Of a stretch of DNA of 64,000 nucleotides, positions 61,693 through 64,000 are shown piece by piece. Origin of the DNA: Marinobacterium_A aestuariivivens. Its GTDB lineage: Bacteria; Pseudomonadota; Gammaproteobacteria; Pseudomonadales; Balneatricaceae. The stretch lies in the NCBI RefSeq assembly GCF_042661465.1, contig NZ_JBHSWE010000001.1, positions 2,480,001-2,544,000 on the forward strand, written 5' to 3'. The notes under the pieces were generated by a model. The model was not told where the DNA came from, did no database searches, and worked only from the letters and a program-made list of their open reading frames with translations. Both the position numbers and the translations under genes were made by a program. Position 1 is the stretch's first letter, and each line of letters opens with the position of its first letter.

Positions 61693-64000
61693 ATGGCTTA
61701 TTCATATACTGAGAAGAAACGCATCCGCAAGGACTTTGGCAAATTGCCACAAGTCATGGATGTGCCTTACCTGCTGGCTATCCAGCTCGATTCCTATCGC
61801 CGTTTCCTGCAGTTCGGTGGAGACGCGGTCGAGCGTCGTGAAGAAGGCCTGCATGCTGCATTCAATTCGGTATTCCCGATTCAGTCCTATTCCGGCAATG
61901 CGGCGCTGGAGTATGTCGGCTATCGCCTCGGTGAGCCCGTTTTCGATGTAAAAGAATGCCAGATGCGTGGTGTGACCTATGCAGCGCCGCTGCGCGTCAA
62001 GGTTCGCCTGGTGATCTACGATCGCGACTCCAGCACCAAAGCGGTCAAGGACATCAAGGAGCAGGAAGTCTACATGGGCGAAATGCCGCTGATGACCGAT
62101 AACGGCACCTTCGTCGTCAACGGCACCGAGCGTGTTATCGTCTCCCAGCTGCACCGTTCCCCGGGTGTGTTCTTCGATCACGACAAGGGCAAGACCCACT
62201 CCTCCGGCAAGCTGCTGTACTCGGCGCGGATCATTCCCTACCGCGGCTCCTGGCTGGACTTCGAGTTCGATCCCAAGGACAACCTCTTCGTACGTATCGA
62301 CCGTCGCCGCAAGCTGCCGGCGACCGTTTTGCTGCGCGCCCTGGGCTACCAGGCCGAAGAGATCCTCGAGATCTTCTTCAACAACACCAACTGGAGCCTT
62401 GGTGACGACAGCATCCGCATGGAGCTGGTGCCGGAACGCCTGCGTGGCGAGACCATGTCGTTCGAAATCAAGGATCCCGAAGGCAACGTCGTGGTCGAAG
62501 CCGGCCGCCGCATCACCCCGCGCCACATCAGCAAGATGGCGCAGGCCGGCATGACCGAGCTGGAAGTGCCGATGGAGTACCTCTGTGGCAAGGCGATGGC
62601 GAAAGACGTCGTCGATCCGGCCACCGGCGAGCTGATCTGCCAGTGCAACGCCGAAATCACCGAAGACCTGGTCGGCAAGCTGCGCCGTGTCGGCATCGAC
62701 AGCTTCGAAACGCTGTACACCAACGACCTGGACTGCGGTTCCTTCATGTCCGAAACGCTGCGGATCGACAATACCCGCAACCAGCTCGAAGCCCTGGTCG
62801 AAATCTACCGCATGATGCGCCCGGGCGAGCCGCCGACCAAGGAATCCGCCGAGGCGCTGTTCGAGAACCTGTTCTTCACCGACGAGCGCTACGACATGTC
62901 GGCCGTCGGCCGCATGAAGTTCAACCGCCGACTGGGCCGTGACGAGATCACCGGTCCCGGCGTGCTCGACAAGGACGACATTCTGGCGGTGATGCAGACC
63001 CTGATCGAGATCCGTAACGGCAACGGCGTCGTCGACGATATCGACCACCTGGGCAACCGCCGCATCCGTTCCGTCGGCGAGATGGCCGAGAACCAGTTCC
63101 GCGTCGGTCTGGTCCGTGTCGAGCGTGCCGTGCGCGAGCGCCTGTCGATGGCCGAGTCCGAGAACCTCATGCCGCAGGACCTGATCAACGCCAAGCCGGT
63201 GGCGGCCGCGATCAAGGAGTTCTTCGGTTCCAGCCAGCTGTCCCAGTTCATGGACCAGAACAACCCGCTGTCCGAGATCACGCACAAGCGTCGTGTCTCC
63301 GCACTGGGCCCGGGCGGTCTGACCCGTGAGCGCGCCGGCTTCGAAGTCCGCGACGTTCACCCGACCCACTATGGTCGCGTCTGCCCGATCGAGACCCCTG
63401 AAGGTCCGAACATCGGTCTGATCAACTCGCTGGCGGTCTATGCCCGCACCAACGACTACGGCTTCCTCGAAACGCCGTACCGTCGCGTCATCGACGGCCA
63501 GGTCACCGACGAGATCGACTACCTTTCGGCGATCGAGGAGAACAAGTACGTCATCGCCCAGGCATCCGCGGCGATGGATGCGGACAACCGCTTCGTCGAC
63601 GACCTGGTCGCCGTGCGTCACCTGAACGAATTCACCGTCATGTCGCCGGACAAGATCCAGTACATGGACGTCTCGCCGCGCCAGGTCGTTTCCGTGGCCG
63701 CGTCGCTGATTCCGTTCCTCGAGCACGATGACGCCAACCGCGCCCTCATGGGCTCCAACATGCAGCGTCAGGCCGTGCCGACCCTGCGTGCCGACAAGCC
63801 GCTGGTCGGTACCGGCATGGAGCGCAACGTGGCCCGCGACTCGGGTGTCTGCGTGGTCGCCAAGCGTGGCGGTGAAATCGAGTCCGTCGATGCCGGCCGT
63901 ATCGTGGTGCGCGTGCGCGACGAAGAGGTTCAGGCGGGCGACGCCGGTGTCGATATCTACAACCTGACCAAGTATGTGCGCTCCAACCAGAACACCTGCA
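61693..64000 (+). CDS. rpoB: RNA polymerase beta subunit, 3' end beyond the window
   Basis: The first 769 codons are present and uninterrupted. It starts MAYSYTEKKRIRKDFGKLPQVMDVPYLLAIQLDSYRRFL. The rifampicin region reads GSSQLSQFMDQNNPLSEITHKRRVSALGPGGLTRERAGFEVRDVHPTHYGR, with wild-type residues at all the usual resistance positions, followed by CPIETPEGPNIGLINSL. The rest of beta and rpoC lie past the right edge. A gene of this size without a single frameshift contrasts with the many broken frames elsewhere. Confidence 0.98.
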   Translation, partial: MAYSYTEKKRIRKDFGKLPQVMDVPYLLAIQLDSYRRFLQFGGDAVERREEGLHAAFNSVFPIQSYSGNAALEYVGYRLGEPVFDVKECQMRGVTYAAPLRVKVRLVIYDRDSSTKAVKDIKEQEVYMGEMPLMTDNGTFVVNGTERVIVSQLHRSPGVFFDHDKGKTHSSGKLLYSARIIPYRGSWLDFEFDPKDNLFVRIDRRRKLPATVLLRALGYQAEEILEIFFNNTNWSLGDDSIRMELVPERLRGETMSFEIKDPEGNVVVEAGRRITPRHISKMAQAGMTELEVPMEYLCGKAMAKDVVDPATGELICQCNAEITEDLVGKLRRVGIDSFETLYTNDLDCGSFMSETLRIDNTRNQLEALVEIYRMMRPGEPPTKESAEALFENLFFTDERYDMSAVGRMKFNRRLGRDEITGPGVLDKDDILAVMQTLIEIRNGNGVVDDIDHLGNRRIRSVGEMAENQFRVGLVRVERAVRERLSMAESENLMPQDLINAKPVAAAIKEFFGSSQLSQFMDQNNPLSEITHKRRVSALGPGGLTRERAGFEVRDVHPTHYGRVCPIETPEGPNIGLINSLAVYARTNDYGFLETPYRRVIDGQVTDEIDYLSAIEENKYVIAQASAAMDADNRFVDDLVAVRHLNEFTVMSPDKIQYMDVSPRQVVSVAASLIPFLEHDDANRALMGSNMQRQAVPTLRADKPLVGTGMERNVARDSGVCVVAKRGGEIESVDAGRIVVRVRDEEVQAGDAGVDIYNLTKYVRSNQNTC

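Noticed and set aside
61702..63726. 674-codon open frame on the minus strand
   Set aside because: It is the exact antisense of rpoB, whose codon bias (few TTA/CTA/TCA codons) leaves the opposite strand open. It is rich in His, Asp and Val with no known motif.

Overview
This window is a chromosomal segment of a GC-rich marine-type gammaproteobacterium (order Oceanospirillales/Pseudomonadales in the broad sense). The evidence is gene content and order. The block HAD phosphatase-rppH-ptsP-NRDE-tauE-lgt-thyA-folA and the block birA-coaX-SPOR-like-tRNAs-tuf-tRNA-Trp-secE-nusG-rplKAJL-rpoB follow Pseudomonas-like order. EF-Tu is 407 residues, with an insertion after the NKxD motif that I associate with marine gammaproteobacteria. 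A TRAP dicarboxylate transporter and paired phasins also fit such an organism. Genus cannot be fixed from the sequence alone. I see no prophage, transposase, CRISPR array or genomic island; this is core genome with many small intergenic repeats.

Layout: 1-4.0 kb, start of a membrane sensor, a sigma-54-type promoter and dctPQM. 4.1-5.7 kb, a membrane protein and two tandem phasin genes, each with a promoter between two copies of the same palindrome. 5.8-12.7 kb, ilvA, rpiA, the ybbA-ybbP ABC system and tesA, with a 113-bp tandem repeat that multiplies the ybbP start region. 12.8-18.0 kb, sodB, nudE, yrfG, hslR, hslO and pckA. 18-24.7 kb, ppx, trxA, rho, ubiD, a ferredoxin-flavin reductase and a YdcH-like gene. 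25-34.5 kb, an EF-G paralogue, a YbaK-domain protein, hemCDXY, argH and a gcvR-like gene. 34.7-43.2 kb, an AEC transporter, fau, 6S RNA, zapA, a coiled-coil partner, ygfB, pepP, ubiH, ubiI and gcvH. 43.2-56.2 kb, rlmI, tas, a HAD phosphatase, rppH, ptsP, NRDE, TauE, lgt, thyA, folA, birA, coaX and a SPOR-like protein. 56.2-64 kb, tRNA-Thr/Tyr/Gly/Thr, tuf, tRNA-Trp, secE, nusG, rplKAJL and the first 769 codons of rpoB.

The genes form recognisable units: dicarboxylate uptake (dctPQM), PHA granule coating (phasins), haem synthesis (hemCDXY), ubiquinone synthesis (ubiD, ubiH, ubiI), cell division plus global transcription control (zapA, 6S RNA, fau), nitrogen-PTS control with RNA turnover (ptsP, rppH), folate/thymidylate synthesis (thyA, folA) and the transcription-translation core.

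Two points matter to any user. First, fifteen conserved genes are broken by about twenty small frameshifts, nearly all fixed by adding one base and many in G/C runs; this looks like sequence error, so I annotate these genes as single interrupted CDSs. Second, at least three families of palindromic or short tandem repeats fill the gaps and in several cases supply the stop codon of the adjoining gene. The most unusual structure is the 113-bp repeat in front of ybbP, which creates three short cistrons linked by ATGA overlaps.
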